From Streptomyces sp. NBC_01707 (GTDB lineage: Bacteria; Actinomycetota; Actinomycetes; Streptomycetales; Streptomycetaceae): a DNA stretch of 64,000 nucleotides. Shown here in pieces: positions 35,115-44,310 of the stretch. Each line of letters starts with the position of its first letter. Position 1 is the stretch's first letter. Position numbers and translations under genes: made by a program. The notes beneath the pieces are model-generated. The model saw only the letters and a list, made by a program, of their open reading frames with translations. It made no database searches and was not told the DNA's origin. The stretch covers positions 3,844,001 through 3,908,000 of the forward strand of contig NZ_CP109190.1 of NCBI RefSeq assembly GCF_041438805.1, written 5' to 3'.

Positions 35115-35149
35115 GCGCCGGGGGGCGGTCGTTGCCCGCCCCCCGGCGC
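35115..35149 (-). promoter_or_regulatory. Strong hairpin between dasA and dasB
   Basis: GCGCCGGGGGGCGG (35115-35128) pairs perfectly with CCGCCCCCCGGCGC (35136-35149) across a 7-base loop. It starts 7 bases after the dasA stop and ends 35 bases before dasB. Likely partial terminator or 3'-end stabiliser. Confidence 0.75.
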
Positions 35150-35155
35150 GTGCGA

Positions 35156-36439
35156 TCAGCTCGTCTGCGAGAGACGCTTGTTGATCTCCGACTCGACGGC
35201 CTTGGCGGCGTCGGCCGGGGACTTGCCGTTCAGAACCGCGGTCATGTAGCTCTTGATCGGGTTCGGCGCGTTCTCGACAGCGGCCCACTCGGGGATGAGC
35301 GGGGTGGTGCCACCGCCGACGGCGGCCGGGGCCGCGGCCTCGGCGGCGCCGTTGCCGGTCAGGTTGGAGTTGAGCGACTCCTTGTTCGGGATGACGCCGT
35401 TCTCCTTGGCCAGCTGGCCCTCGAACTGGTCGGACAGGGCGAGCTTCAGGAACTCCTTGGCGAGGTCCTGCTTCTTGCTGCCCGCGGCGACCGCGAAGTT
35501 GGAGCCACCGAGGAAGACACCCTCGGGCTTGTCGGCGGTCTCACCCGGGATGGTGAAGTAGCCGATGTCGCCCTCGATCTTCTTGTTGGCCGCGATGGCC
35601 GTGCCGGCCTCCCAGCCCATGCCGATGAAGGCGCCGACGTTGCCCTTGGCGAAGACCTCGGCCTGCTGCGGGGTCGCCTCGTCCTTGTCCTTGGGGGCCT
35701 TCGAGTAGGACTGGTACTTCTTGTAGAGCTCCATGGCCGCGGCGACCTTGGGGTCGGAGAGGTTGGAGACGTACTTGTCGCCTTCCTTCTTCACGAGGTC
35801 CGCACCCTGGCCGATGGTCAGGCCGTCGAAGAAGTACCAGTTCTGGCCGGGCATGTAGATCGGCTCGGCCTTGCCCTTCTTCTTGATGGCGTCGAGGTCC
35901 TTGAAGAAGTCGTCGCGCGTCTTCGGGGTGTCCTTGATGCCGGCGTCGGCCCAGACCTTCTTGTTGTAGATGACGACGCGGTTGGCGAAGTACCACGGGG
36001 CGGCGTACTGCTTGCCGTCGAAGACCGAGGACTTGTTGAGCGCGTCGACCCAGTCGCCGCCGATCTCCTGCTTGAGGTCGCTCAGGTCGGCGAGGCCACC
36101 GGTGGCCGCGTAAGCCGGGGTCTGGGTGTTCCCGACCTCGATGACGTCCGGCGGGGTCGACTCGGAGAGAGCCGTCGTGATCTTCTGCTGGATGCCGTCC
36201 CACTTCTGGGTCTGGAACTTCAGCGTGGCGCCGGTCTTCTTCTTGAAGGCTGCGGTCAGGTCCTTGGTCCAGCCGGGAGGCGTGGAGCCGTCCATGGCCC
36301 AGACGGTCAGCGTCTGGCCCTTGTAGCTGTCGGGGCCGGTCTTCTTGCCGCTGTCGCCCTTGCCGTCGTCCGAGCCACAGGCAGTGGCACCGGCCATGAG
36401 AGCTACGACACCAATGGCCGCGATGAGTCCGCGCTTCAC
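35156..36439 (-). CDS. dasA: Chitobiose-binding lipoprotein DasA
   Basis: A 427-residue solute-binding protein. A lipoprotein signal is clear (MKRGLIAAIGVVALMAGATA followed by Cys at 21). The mature protein reads like a family 1 sugar-binding protein (LTVWAMDGSTPPGWTKDLTA; FAKGNVGAFIGMGWEAGTAI). It captures N,N'-diacetylchitobiose outside the membrane for DasBC. First gene of the operon; two dre sites lie 109-148 bases upstream. Confidence 0.93.
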   Translation of the reverse strand: MKRGLIAAIGVVALMAGATACGSDDGKGDSGKKTGPDSYKGQTLTVWAMDGSTPPGWTKDLTAAFKKKTGATLKFQTQKWDGIQQKITTALSESTPPDVIEVGNTQTPAYAATGGLADLSDLKQEIGGDWVDALNKSSVFDGKQYAAPWYFANRVVIYNKKVWADAGIKDTPKTRDDFFKDLDAIKKKGKAEPIYMPGQNWYFFDGLTIGQGADLVKKEGDKYVSNLSDPKVAAAMELYKKYQSYSKAPKDKDEATPQQAEVFAKGNVGAFIGMGWEAGTAIAANKKIEGDIGYFTIPGETADKPEGVFLGGSNFAVAAGSKKQDLAKEFLKLALSDQFEGQLAKENGVIPNKESLNSNLTGNGAAEAAAPAAVGGGTTPLIPEWAAVENAPNPIKSYMTAVLNGKSPADAAKAVESEINKRLSQTS

Positions 36440-36547
36440 GACACCCTCCTCAGGGATGCAAGAGAATTCCCCCCACCACCCGAGATCGCCGTCCGTCGCA
36501 CAACCGCATACGACGGGTACTGCCCGTGGGGCTGGGACCTGGTCTTT

Positions 36548-36587
36548 AATGGTTTAGACCAGTACGGGGAGCTTGGCCTAGACCTTT
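36548..36587. promoter_or_regulatory. Two DasR-responsive elements in the dasA/dasR intergenic region
   Basis: AATGGTTTAGACCAGT (36548-36563) and CTTGGCCTAGACCTTT (36572-36587) are dre matches 24 bases apart. They sit between the divergent dasA and dasR genes, as in S. coelicolor, where DasR represses dasA and affects its own gene. Confidence 0.85.
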
Positions 36588-36708
36588 AGGGGTGTCAAGG
36601 GTGTATAAGAAGTGCACTCGCGTCCGTTACAGGACCGACACCTGAGGGAGGGCGACGAGCCGTGACCGGACCGTGCCACCATGTGAGCCGCGACAGATGG
36701 AGGAGCCG

Positions 36709-37521
36709 GTGACGGCAGCAGCGCAGCAGTCGGGAAGGCGGGCGATGGGTTCCGACGGGGGCAGTTCGGAGAACGAGGCGGGCGCGGGCACCGGTGCGGC
36801 CACGCGTACCGCCCGCGTGCCGAAGTACTACCGCCTCAAGCGCCATCTCCTCGACATGACGGACACCATGCCGCCCGGCACCCCCGTGCCGCCGGAGCGG
36901 ACCCTGGCCGCCGAGTTCGACACCTCGCGCACGACCGTGCGCCAGGCGCTCCAGGAGCTGGTCGTCGAGGGCCGGCTGGAACGCATCCAGGGCAAGGGCA
37001 CGTTCGTGGCCAAGCCGAAGGTCTCGCAGGCCCTGCAACTGACCTCGTACACGGAGGACATGCGCGCCCAGGGACTGGAGCCGACCTCGCAGCTGCTGGA
37101 CATCGGCTACGTCACGGCCGACGACACCCTCGCCGGGCTGCTCGACATCACCACCGGCGGCCGGGTGCTGCGGATCGAGCGGCTGCGCCTGGCCAGCGGC
37201 GAGCCGATGGCGATCGAGACCACCCACCTGTCGGCCAAACGCTTCCCCGCGCTGCGCCGTTCACTCGTGAAGTACACCTCGCTGTACACAGCACTGGCCG
37301 AGGTGTACGACGTACGGCTGGCCGAGGCCGAGGAGACCATCGAGACCTCACTCGCCACCCCGCGCGAGGCCGGACTGCTCGGTACGGACGTGGGCCTGCC
37401 GATGCTGATGCTGTCCCGTCATTCCCTGGACGGACAGGGCGAACCGGTCGAGTGGGTGCGGTCGGTGTACCGCGGCGACCGTTACAAGTTCGTGGCGCGC
37501 CTGAAGCGGCCGACCGACTGA
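36709..37521 (+). CDS. dasR: GntR/HutC-family global regulator DasR
   Basis: A 270-residue regulator. The wHTH is [20 protein letters not shown] then [19 protein letters not shown]. The UTRA effector domain from about 100 reads [20 protein letters not shown] and ends [15 protein letters not shown], nearly as in S. coelicolor DasR. It binds GlcN-6-P, which lifts repression of chitin and GlcNAc genes and affects antibiotics and development. I chose the GTG at 36709 because GGAGGAG is five bases upstream; the ATG at 36745 gives a length closer to the S. coelicolor protein. Confidence 0.93.
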   Translation: MTAAAQQSGRRAMGSDGGSSENEAGAGTGAATRTARVPKYYRLKRHLLDMTDTMPPGTPVPPERTLAAEFDTSRTTVRQALQELVVEGRLERIQGKGTFVAKPKVSQALQLTSYTEDMRAQGLEPTSQLLDIGYVTADDTLAGLLDITTGGRVLRIERLRLASGEPMAIETTHLSAKRFPALRRSLVKYTSLYTALAEVYDVRLAEAEETIETSLATPREAGLLGTDVGLPMLMLSRHSLDGQGEPVEWVRSVYRGDRYKFVARLKRPTD

Positions 37522-37726
37522 GACGGCGGGGCCCGGCTCCTGACCGTCCAGCTTCCCTTATGCGGACGGAAAATCAGGATTGGGACCCCTCTGGCGGCAT
37601 CCCTCCCCCGACCCCGGCACACCGTTGCCGGACCGAAATGCGGACAGGGGGTGACGCTGGCCGGGACTCTCCCCTAGATTTCCTGCGCATTACAACAGGT
37701 GGTCAGCGAGGGGACGGAGTCGCCAT

Positions 37727-37981
37727 ATGCCAGAAGAAACAGATACGAAACCACCAACGGTCACACCCATGAGGGTGGTCATCGCCCTCTGTCTCGTCGC
37801 GCCGTTCGTGGCGATGCTCTGGGTGGGTTCGTACGCGAAGGTGGACCCGACCTTCATCGGCATTCCGTTCTTCTACTGGTACCAGATGCTCTGGGTGCTG
37901 ATCTCCACCGCGCTCACGATGGTCGCGTACAAGCTGTGGCAGCGTGACCAGCGCTCCCGCAAGGGGGGTGCTTCCGCATGA
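37727..37981 (+). CDS. DUF3311 small membrane protein (symporter partner)
   Basis: An 84-residue protein with two membrane helices (RVVIALCLVAPFVAMLWVGS and YWYQMLWVLISTALTMVAYK). DUF3311 proteins of this size are regularly encoded just before sodium:solute symporters, similar to the YhdT/PanF arrangement. Its stop overlaps the start of the symporter gene (ATGA), so the two are coupled. Confidence 0.85.
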   Translation: MPEETDTKPPTVTPMRVVIALCLVAPFVAMLWVGSYAKVDPTFIGIPFFYWYQMLWVLISTALTMVAYKLWQRDQRSRKGGASA

Positions 37982-39633
37982 AGGACGGCGTGAACGGCGT
38001 CGCGCTCGGCGTCTTCATCTTCTTCTTCCTGGCCGTCACGGTCATCGGATTCATGGCCGCGCGCTGGCGCAAGGCCGAGAACGAGGCCAGCCTCGACGAA
38101 TGGGGGCTGGGCGGACGCTCGTTCGGCACCTGGGTCACCTGGTTCCTGCTCGGCGGCGACCTGTACACCGCGTACACGTTCGTCGCCGTCCCCGCAGCGA
38201 TCTACGCGGCGGGCGCGGCCGGCTTCTTCGCGGTCCCGTACACCATCCTCGTGTACCCGCTGATCTTCACCTTCCTGCCGCGGCTGTGGTCGGTGTCGCA
38301 CAAGCACGGGTACGTCACCACCTCGGACTTCGTCCGCGGCCGCTTCGGGTCGAAGGGGCTCTCGCTGGCGGTCGCCGTCACGGGCATCCTGGCCACGATG
38401 CCGTACATCGCGCTCCAGCTCGTCGGTATCCAGGCGGTGCTCGACGTGATGGGCGTCGGCGGCGGTGAGAACACCAACTGGTTCGTCAAGGACCTGCCGC
38501 TGCTGATCGCGTTCGCGGTGCTCGCCGCGTACACGTACTCCTCCGGGCTGCGGGCCCCCGCACTGATCGCGTTCGTCAAGGACGGCCTGATCTACCTGGT
38601 CATCGCGGTGGCGATCATCTACATCCCGATCAAGCTGGGCGGTTTCGACGACGTCTTCGCCAAGGCCGGCGAGGCGTTCTCGCAGAAGAACCCGGCGACC
38701 GGCGCCCCGCGCGGAGCTCTCGCACCGGGCGAGGCGGGCCAATGGGGCTACGCCACTCTGGCCCTGGGTTCGGCGCTCGCGCTCTTCATGTACCCGCACT
38801 CGATCACGGCGACGCTCTCCAGCCGCAGCCGTGACGTGATCCGGCGCAACACCACGATCCTGCCGCTGTACTCGCTGATGCTGGGCCTGCTGGCGCTGCT
38901 CGGCTTCATGGCGATCGCCGCCGGGGTCAAGGTGCAGAACGGGCAGCTGGCGATCCCGCAGCTGTTCGAGAACATGTTCCCCGACTGGTTCGCCGGTGTG
39001 GCGTTCGCCGCGATCGGTATCGGCGCGCTGGTGCCCGCCGCGATCATGTCGATCGCCGCCGCCAACCTCTTCACCCGGAACATCTACAAGGACTTCCTGA
39101 AGCCCGACGCGACCCCGGCCCAGGAGACGAAGGTCTCCAAGCTGGTGTCGCTGCTGGTGAAGGTCGGTGCGCTCGTCTTCGTCCTCACGATGGACAAGAC
39201 GGTCGCGATCAACTTCCAGCTGCTGGGCGGGATCTGGATCCTGCAGACGTTCCCGGCGCTGGTCGGCGGCCTGTTCACCCGGTGGTTCCACCGCTGGGCG
39301 CTGCTCGCCGGCTGGGCGGTCGGCATGCTCTACGGCACGCTCGCCGCTTACGGGGTGGCGAGCCCGACCCAGGCGCACTTCGGCGGCTCCTCTAAGGAGA
39401 TCCCGGGGATCGGCGAGATCGGGTACATCGGCCTGACCGCGTTCGTGCTGAACGTGGTGGTGACGGTGGTGCTGACGTTCGTCCTGAACGCGGTGAAGGC
39501 CCCGGCAGGAATCGACGAGACGTCACCGGCCGACTACACGGCGGACGCGGGCGACCCGGGCGTGAAGGTCGAACTCCCGCTGGCCAGGCCTGAGCCGGCC
39601 GCGTCGCCCGACACGAGCCCGTCGACCAACTAG
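37978..39633 (+). CDS. Sodium:solute symporter (SSS family, MctP-like)
   Basis: A 551-residue protein with about 13 membrane segments. VNGVALGVFIFFFLAVTVIG and EASLDEWGLGGRSFGTWVTW are the usual start of the SSS family; the core motif region ATMPYIALQLVGIQAVLDVM and the conserved YPHSITATLSSRSRDVIRRN resemble MctP, a monocarboxylate/amino acid permease. Actual substrate (lactate, pyruvate, acetate or another) not predictable. Followed by an unusually strong terminator. Confidence 0.85.
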   Translation: MKDGVNGVALGVFIFFFLAVTVIGFMAARWRKAENEASLDEWGLGGRSFGTWVTWFLLGGDLYTAYTFVAVPAAIYAAGAAGFFAVPYTILVYPLIFTFLPRLWSVSHKHGYVTTSDFVRGRFGSKGLSLAVAVTGILATMPYIALQLVGIQAVLDVMGVGGGENTNWFVKDLPLLIAFAVLAAYTYSSGLRAPALIAFVKDGLIYLVIAVAIIYIPIKLGGFDDVFAKAGEAFSQKNPATGAPRGALAPGEAGQWGYATLALGSALALFMYPHSITATLSSRSRDVIRRNTTILPLYSLMLGLLALLGFMAIAAGVKVQNGQLAIPQLFENMFPDWFAGVAFAAIGIGALVPAAIMSIAAANLFTRNIYKDFLKPDATPAQETKVSKLVSLLVKVGALVFVLTMDKTVAINFQLLGGIWILQTFPALVGGLFTRWFHRWALLAGWAVGMLYGTLAAYGVASPTQAHFGGSSKEIPGIGEIGYIGLTAFVLNVVVTVVLTFVLNAVKAPAGIDETSPADYTADAGDPGVKVELPLARPEPAASPDTSPSTN

Positions 39634-39670
39634 GGTCTTCCGTTCGGGTCGGGCGAGCCTGACCCGAACG
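39634..39670 (+). repeat. Post-stop repeat element, copy 2, with inverted repeat
   Basis: The 26 bases right after the symporter stop (39634-39659) match 23 of 26 bases directly after the nagB stop (31581-31606). In this copy CGTTCGGGTC (39641-39650) also pairs with GACCCGAACG (39661-39670). Confidence 0.6.
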
Positions 39671-39700
39671 GCAAGCCCTGGGCGTGCACGGCAGTCGAGA

Positions 39701-39753
39701 GATGTGGCCCGGCCGGCGACGGAGGAAGAATCCGTCGCCGGCCGGGCCACATC
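39701..39753. terminator. Very strong terminator after the symporter gene
   Basis: A perfect 22-bp stem (39701-39722 with 39732-39753), arms beginning GATGTGGCCCGG, loop of 9 bases. No U-tract follows, as is common in Streptomyces. Confidence 0.88.
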
Positions 39754-39833
39754 GGTTCCGTACAGAACCGGCACCCCTGGCCGTACCCGGGCAGCTTCCC
39801 CCGGGCCCCGTCCCCGTACGGCACACTTCCGCC

Positions 39834-40334
39834 ATGGACATATCGATCAGGGCCGTCGACTCCACCGAGCACCGCCTCCTCGGCGAGATCACCGCATACG
39901 CGTACCTCGACGACGGCCTGCTCGACCTCGGTACCGAGGACCCGTATGCCGAGCAGCTCCGCGACGTGCCGCGCCGCGCCGCCGAGGCCGACGTGCTCGT
40001 CGCGGTCGGTGCCGACGGCCGGGTACTGGGCGGCGTGACATACGCACCGCCCGGCAACCCGTGGGCCGACATCGCCGGCCCCGACGAGGCCGAATTCCGG
40101 ATGCTCGCCGTCGCGCGGGAGGCGCGTGGCCTCGGGGCGGGCGAGGCGCTCGTACGGGCCTGTATCGACCGTGCACGGGGTACCGACGGCGTCGCACGGC
40201 TCGTCCTGTCGACGCAGTCGACCATGCTCGCCGCCCACCGGATCTACCGTCGCCTGGGCTTCGTACGGACCCCGGAGCGCGACTGGTATCCCATCCCAGG
40301 CCTCAAGCTGCTCACCTACAGTCTCACCCTGTGA
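39834..40334 (+). CDS. GNAT-family N-acetyltransferase
   Basis: A 166-residue protein with the acetyl-CoA site at FRMLAVAREARGLGAGEALV and LSTQSTMLAAHRIYRRLGF later. The ATG follows CTTCCGCC with no strong ribosome binding site. Acceptor unknown. Flanked by strong hairpins on both sides, so monocistronic. Confidence 0.82.
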   Translation: MDISIRAVDSTEHRLLGEITAYAYLDDGLLDLGTEDPYAEQLRDVPRRAAEADVLVAVGADGRVLGGVTYAPPGNPWADIAGPDEAEFRMLAVAREARGLGAGEALVRACIDRARGTDGVARLVLSTQSTMLAAHRIYRRLGFVRTPERDWYPIPGLKLLTYSLTL

Positions 40335-40349
40335 ACCCCGAACGACACA

Positions 40350-40387
40350 ACATGTGGGGGCTGCCTCAACGGGCGGCCCCCACATGT
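40350..40387. terminator. Hairpin between the acetyltransferase gene and nrdA
   Basis: ACATGTGGGGGC (40350-40361) and GCCCCCACATGT (40376-40387) form a perfect 12-bp stem. It lies 15 bases after the acetyltransferase stop. The two ACATGT ends are 32 bases apart, so a double-site operator (for example NrdR) is an alternative reading. Confidence 0.65.
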
Positions 40388-40505
40388 ATGCTCGTGCTCG
40401 CTGTCGCCGCAGGGAAATCCGGTGGGAATCCGGAACTGTCCCGCAACGGTGTGATCGGTGTACTTTTGCGCACCCTGTAAGTCCGAGGACCTGCCGACAG
40501 CGCGT
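40388..40505 (+). promoter_or_regulatory. Cobalamin (B12) riboswitch of the nrd operon
   Basis: The conserved core is present in order: AGGGAAATCCGGTGGGAATC, then CCCGCAACGGTGTG (from 40440) and TAAGTCCGAGGACCTGCC (40478-40495). It lies about 150 bases upstream of nrdA. In S. coelicolor an adenosylcobalamin riboswitch shuts off the oxygen-dependent nrdABS operon when B12 is available for the class II reductase NrdJ. The 5' and 3' limits given are approximate. Confidence 0.9.
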
Positions 40506-40656
40506 CCGGCTCGACCGAACCGGACGCCCAGACGTCCGGGCCTCGCGGATGGGCCGGTGGACGCCGCACGGAGTGCTGCCCCCTTTCCCGGGCACGCCTC
40601 TGCCCGGCTGCCCCCGCTCCCCGCCCGGCCCCGAGCCGAGCGAGGGAGAGCACCAC

Positions 40657-43053
40657 ATGACCATCGCGCCAGCCGATCCGGCTTCAGTCGCCGAGTCCAC
40701 GGGAACCACGAACGACGGACCCGGGACCGCACTGCTGCGGACCCTGACCGACCTCACCGTCGATCTGCCCGACACCGACCCCGGTCGCGTCGCCGCCGCC
40801 GCGCTGCGCGGCCGCAACGCCCGGTCGGACGAAGCAGAGCTGCGTTCGCTGGCCACCGAGGCCGCCGCGGGTCTGATCTCCGAGGACCCCGCGTACTCCC
40901 GGCTCGCCGCCCGCCTCCTCACCCGCACCATCGCGGACGAGGCGGCCGGTCAGGGCGCGGTGTCCTTCTCCGCCTCGGTCGCCGTCGGCCACCGCGAGGG
41001 TCTGATCGCGGACCGCACGGCCGCGTTCGTGACGCTCCACGCGGCCGAGCTCGACGCGCTGGTCGAGCAGTCGCTCGCCGACGGCGCCGACGACCGGTTC
41101 GGCTACTTCGGGCTGCGGACGCTGCACAGCCGCTATCTGCTGCGCCACCCGCACACCCGTCAGGTCATCGAGACGCCCCAGCACTTCATGCTGCGGGTCG
41201 CGGCCGGTCTCGCCGAGGACGACTCGGCGCGCGCGCTGGACGAGGTCGCCTCGCTGTACGGCCTGATGAGCCGCCTCGACTACCTTCCTTCCTCGCCCAC
41301 GCTCTTCAACTCCGGCACCCGGCACCCCCAGATGTCCTCCTGCTACCTGCTGGACTCGCCGCTGGACGAGCTCGACTCGATCTACGACCGCTACCACCAG
41401 GTGGCACGGCTCTCCAAGCACGCGGGCGGCATCGGCCTCTCGTACTCCCGGATCCGCGCCCGCGGTTCACTGATCCGCGGCACCAACGGGCACTCCAACG
41501 GCATCGTGCCGTTCCTGAAGACACTCGACGCCTCGGTCGCCGCGGTGAACCAGGGCGGCCGTCGCAAGGGCGCCGCGGCCGTCTACCTGGAGACGTGGCA
41601 CGCGGACATCGAGGAGTTCCTGGAGCTGCGCGACAACACCGGTGAGGACCAGCGGCGTACGCACAACCTCAACCTGGCGCACTGGATCCCGGACGAGTTC
41701 ATGCGCCGGGTCGACTCGGACAGCGACTGGTCGCTGTTCTCGCCCGCCGACGTGCCCGAGCTGGTCGACCTGTGGGGCGACGAGTTCGACGCCGCGTACC
41801 GGGCCGCCGAGGCCAAGGGCCTGGCCCGCAAGTCGATGCCGGCGCGTGAGCTGTACGGCCGGATGATGCGGACCCTCGCGCAGACCGGTCAGGGCTGGAT
41901 GACCTTCAAGGACGCCTCCAACCGGACCGCGAACCAGACCGCCGAGCCGGGCCGCGTCGTCCACTCGTCGAACCTGTGCACCGAGATCCTCGAAGTCACC
42001 GACGACGGCGAGACGGCCGTCTGCAACCTCGGTTCGGTCAATCTCGGGGCGTTCGTGGCCGACGGTGAGATCGACTGGGAGCGGCTGGACTCCACCGTCC
42101 GTACCGCCGTGACGTTCCTCGACCGGGTCGTCGACATCAACTTCTACCCGACCGAGCAGGCCGGCCGGTCCAATGCCCGCTGGCGCCCGGTGGGTCTGGG
42201 CGCGATGGGGCTCCAGGACGTCTTCTTCCAGCTGCGGCTGCCGTTCGACTCCGCCGAGGCCCGCGCGCTCTCCACGAAGATCTCCGAGCGGATCATGCTC
42301 GCCGCGTACGAGGCGTCCTGCGACCTCGCCGAGCGGTCCGGACCGCTGCCCGCCTGGTCCGAGACCCGCGCCGCCCGCGGTGTGCTGCACCCCGACCACT
42401 ACGCCACCGAGCTGACCTGGCCGGAGCGCTGGGACGCGCTGCGCGCCCGGATCGCGAAGACCGGTATGCGCAACTCGCTGCTGCTGGCCATCGCGCCGAC
42501 CGCCACGATCGCCTCGATCGCCGGGGTGTACGAGTGCATCGAGCCGCAGGTCTCCAACCTCTTCAAGCGCGAGACGCTCAGCGGTGAGTTCCTCCAGGTC
42601 AACGCGTACCTGGTGGACGAGCTGAAGAAGCTCGGCGTGTGGGACGCACGGACCCGTGAGGCACTGCGCGAGGCGAGCGGCTCGGTGCAGGGGTTCGCCT
42701 GGATCCCGGAGGACGTACGGGCGTTGTACCGCACGGCATGGGAGATCCCGCAGCGCGGACTGATCGACATGGCCGCGGCTCGTACGCCGTTCCTCGACCA
42801 GAGCCAGTCGCTGAACCTGTTCCTGGAGACGCCGACGATCGGCAAGCTCTCCTCGATGTACGCGTACGCCTGGAAGCAGGGGCTGAAGACGACGTACTAC
42901 CTGCGCTCGCGCCCGGCGACCCGGATCGCCCGCGCGGCATCCGGCCAGGCCGCGGCCGCCGTCCCCATTCCCGTACAGCAGGCGGCGGCTCCCGACGCGG
43001 ACGCGATCGCCTGCTCCCTCGAAAACCCCGAGTCCTGCGAGGCCTGCCAGTAA
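40657..43053 (+). CDS. nrdA: Class Ia ribonucleoside-diphosphate reductase, alpha subunit
   Basis: A 798-residue catalytic subunit. SPTLFNSGTRHPQMSSCYLL carries the first active-site Cys; GTNGHSNGIVPFLKTLDAS and GRRKGAAAVYLETWHADIEE are invariant; NLCTEILEVTDDGETAVCNL holds the radical and second cysteines; and the C-terminus has the redox pair in SLENPESCEACQ. It reduces ribonucleotides using the radical supplied by NrdB. No KRDG-type ATP-cone motif is seen at the N-terminus. GAGGGAG precedes the ATG. Confidence 0.95.
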   Translation: MTIAPADPASVAESTGTTNDGPGTALLRTLTDLTVDLPDTDPGRVAAAALRGRNARSDEAELRSLATEAAAGLISEDPAYSRLAARLLTRTIADEAAGQGAVSFSASVAVGHREGLIADRTAAFVTLHAAELDALVEQSLADGADDRFGYFGLRTLHSRYLLRHPHTRQVIETPQHFMLRVAAGLAEDDSARALDEVASLYGLMSRLDYLPSSPTLFNSGTRHPQMSSCYLLDSPLDELDSIYDRYHQVARLSKHAGGIGLSYSRIRARGSLIRGTNGHSNGIVPFLKTLDASVAAVNQGGRRKGAAAVYLETWHADIEEFLELRDNTGEDQRRTHNLNLAHWIPDEFMRRVDSDSDWSLFSPADVPELVDLWGDEFDAAYRAAEAKGLARKSMPARELYGRMMRTLAQTGQGWMTFKDASNRTANQTAEPGRVVHSSNLCTEILEVTDDGETAVCNLGSVNLGAFVADGEIDWERLDSTVRTAVTFLDRVVDINFYPTEQAGRSNARWRPVGLGAMGLQDVFFQLRLPFDSAEARALSTKISERIMLAAYEASCDLAERSGPLPAWSETRAARGVLHPDHYATELTWPERWDALRARIAKTGMRNSLLLAIAPTATIASIAGVYECIEPQVSNLFKRETLSGEFLQVNAYLVDELKKLGVWDARTREALREASGSVQGFAWIPEDVRALYRTAWEIPQRGLIDMAAARTPFLDQSQSLNLFLETPTIGKLSSMYAYAWKQGLKTTYYLRSRPATRIARAASGQAAAAVPIPVQQAAAPDADAIACSLENPESCEACQ

Positions 43054-44066
43054 TGAGCAACACCGAGAAGAACCTGCTCGACCCGGGCTTCGAACTGACC
43101 CTGCGGCCCATGCGCTACCCGGACTTCTACGAGCGCTACCGCGATGCGATCAAGAACACCTGGACCGTCGAGGAGGTCGACCTCCACTCCGACGTGGCCG
43201 ACCTCGCCAAGCTGTCCCCCGGCGAGCAGCACATGATCGGCCGGCTGGTCGCGTTCTTCGCGACCGGCGACTCGATCGTGTCGAACAACCTCGTGCTGAC
43301 GCTGTACAAGCACATCAACTCCCCCGAGGCGCGGCTGTATCTGTCGCGGCAGCTCTTCGAGGAGGCCGTGCACGTCCAGTTCTATCTGACGCTGCTCGAC
43401 ACCTATCTGCCCGACCCGGACGACCGCGCGGCGGCGTTCGACGCCGTCGAGGAGATCCCGTCCATCCGCGAGAAGGCGCAGTTCTGCTTCAAGTGGATGG
43501 ACTCGGTCGAGAAGATCGAGCGGCTGGAGACGAAGGCCGACCGGCGTCGCTTCCTGCTGAACCTGATCTGCTTCGCGGCGTGCATCGAGGGACTGTTCTT
43601 CTACGGCGCGTTCGCGTACGTCTACTGGTTCCGCTCACGCGGCCTGCTGCACGGTCTCGCCACGGGGACCAACTGGGTCTTCCGCGACGAGACGATGCAC
43701 ATGAACTTCGCGTTCGAGGTCGTGGACACCGTCCGCAAGGAGGAGCCCGACCTCTTCGACGACGAACTCCAGCAGCAGGTCACCGACATGCTGAAGGAGG
43801 CCGTCGACGCGGAGCTGCAGTTCGGCCGTGACCTGTGCGGCGACGGCCTGCCGGGCATGAACACCGAGTCGATGCGCGAGTACCTGCAGTGCGTGGCCGA
43901 CCAGCGGCTCGCCCGGCTCGGCTTCCCGACGGTCTACGGCTCCGAGAACCCGTTCTCGTTCATGGAGTTGCAGGGTGTTCAGGAGCTGACGAACTTCTTC
44001 GAGCGCCGCCCCTCGGCGTACCAGGTGGCGGTGGAGGGCTCGGTCGCCTTCGACGACGACTTCTAG
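43053..44066 (+). CDS. nrdB: Class Ia ribonucleotide reductase, beta subunit
   Basis: A 337-residue radical-generating subunit. Di-iron ligands are in EQHMIGRLVAFFATGDSIV, SRQLFEEAVHVQFYLTLLD and WVFRDETMHMNFAFEVVDTV. The ATG overlaps the nrdA stop (TAATG), which keeps the subunits in step. The ending DDDF is the usual hydrophobic/acidic tail that docks on NrdA. Confidence 0.95.
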   Translation: MSNTEKNLLDPGFELTLRPMRYPDFYERYRDAIKNTWTVEEVDLHSDVADLAKLSPGEQHMIGRLVAFFATGDSIVSNNLVLTLYKHINSPEARLYLSRQLFEEAVHVQFYLTLLDTYLPDPDDRAAAFDAVEEIPSIREKAQFCFKWMDSVEKIERLETKADRRRFLLNLICFAACIEGLFFYGAFAYVYWFRSRGLLHGLATGTNWVFRDETMHMNFAFEVVDTVRKEEPDLFDDELQQQVTDMLKEAVDAELQFGRDLCGDGLPGMNTESMREYLQCVADQRLARLGFPTVYGSENPFSFMELQGVQELTNFFERRPSAYQVAVEGSVAFDDDF

Positions 44067-44275
44067 ACCCTGGCCCCGACCCTGGGGTACGGGCGCCGCG
44101 TGGCCGTGACCGGCTGCGCGGCGCCTGCCGTTTCCGGGGGCTCCGCCCGCCGTTCGTGCTCTGCGGCGCGCAGCTCACGGTCGATCCGGCGCTCCCGGGC
44201 GAGCCCGATGAGCGCGGGCAGCAGGACGAGAGCGAAAAGTGCAGCTATGGCCAGGAAGTTCGTGAATGTGTTCAT
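44063..44275 (-). CDS. Small single-pass membrane protein opposite the nrd operon
   Basis: A 70-residue protein. MNTFTNFLAIAALFALVLLP is a membrane anchor, followed by a basic cytoplasmic region LARERRIDRELRAAEHERR. TAGAGG lies upstream of the ATG. It overlaps the nrdB stop by four bases on the other strand and is divergent from nrdS, 82 bases away. Function unknown. Confidence 0.55.
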   Translation of the reverse strand: MNTFTNFLAIAALFALVLLPALIGLARERRIDRELRAAEHERRAEPPETAGAAQPVTATRRPYPRVGARV

Positions 44276-44310
44276 GCCTCTACTGTCGTCCGTGCGGCCA
44301 CATTCCGGCA

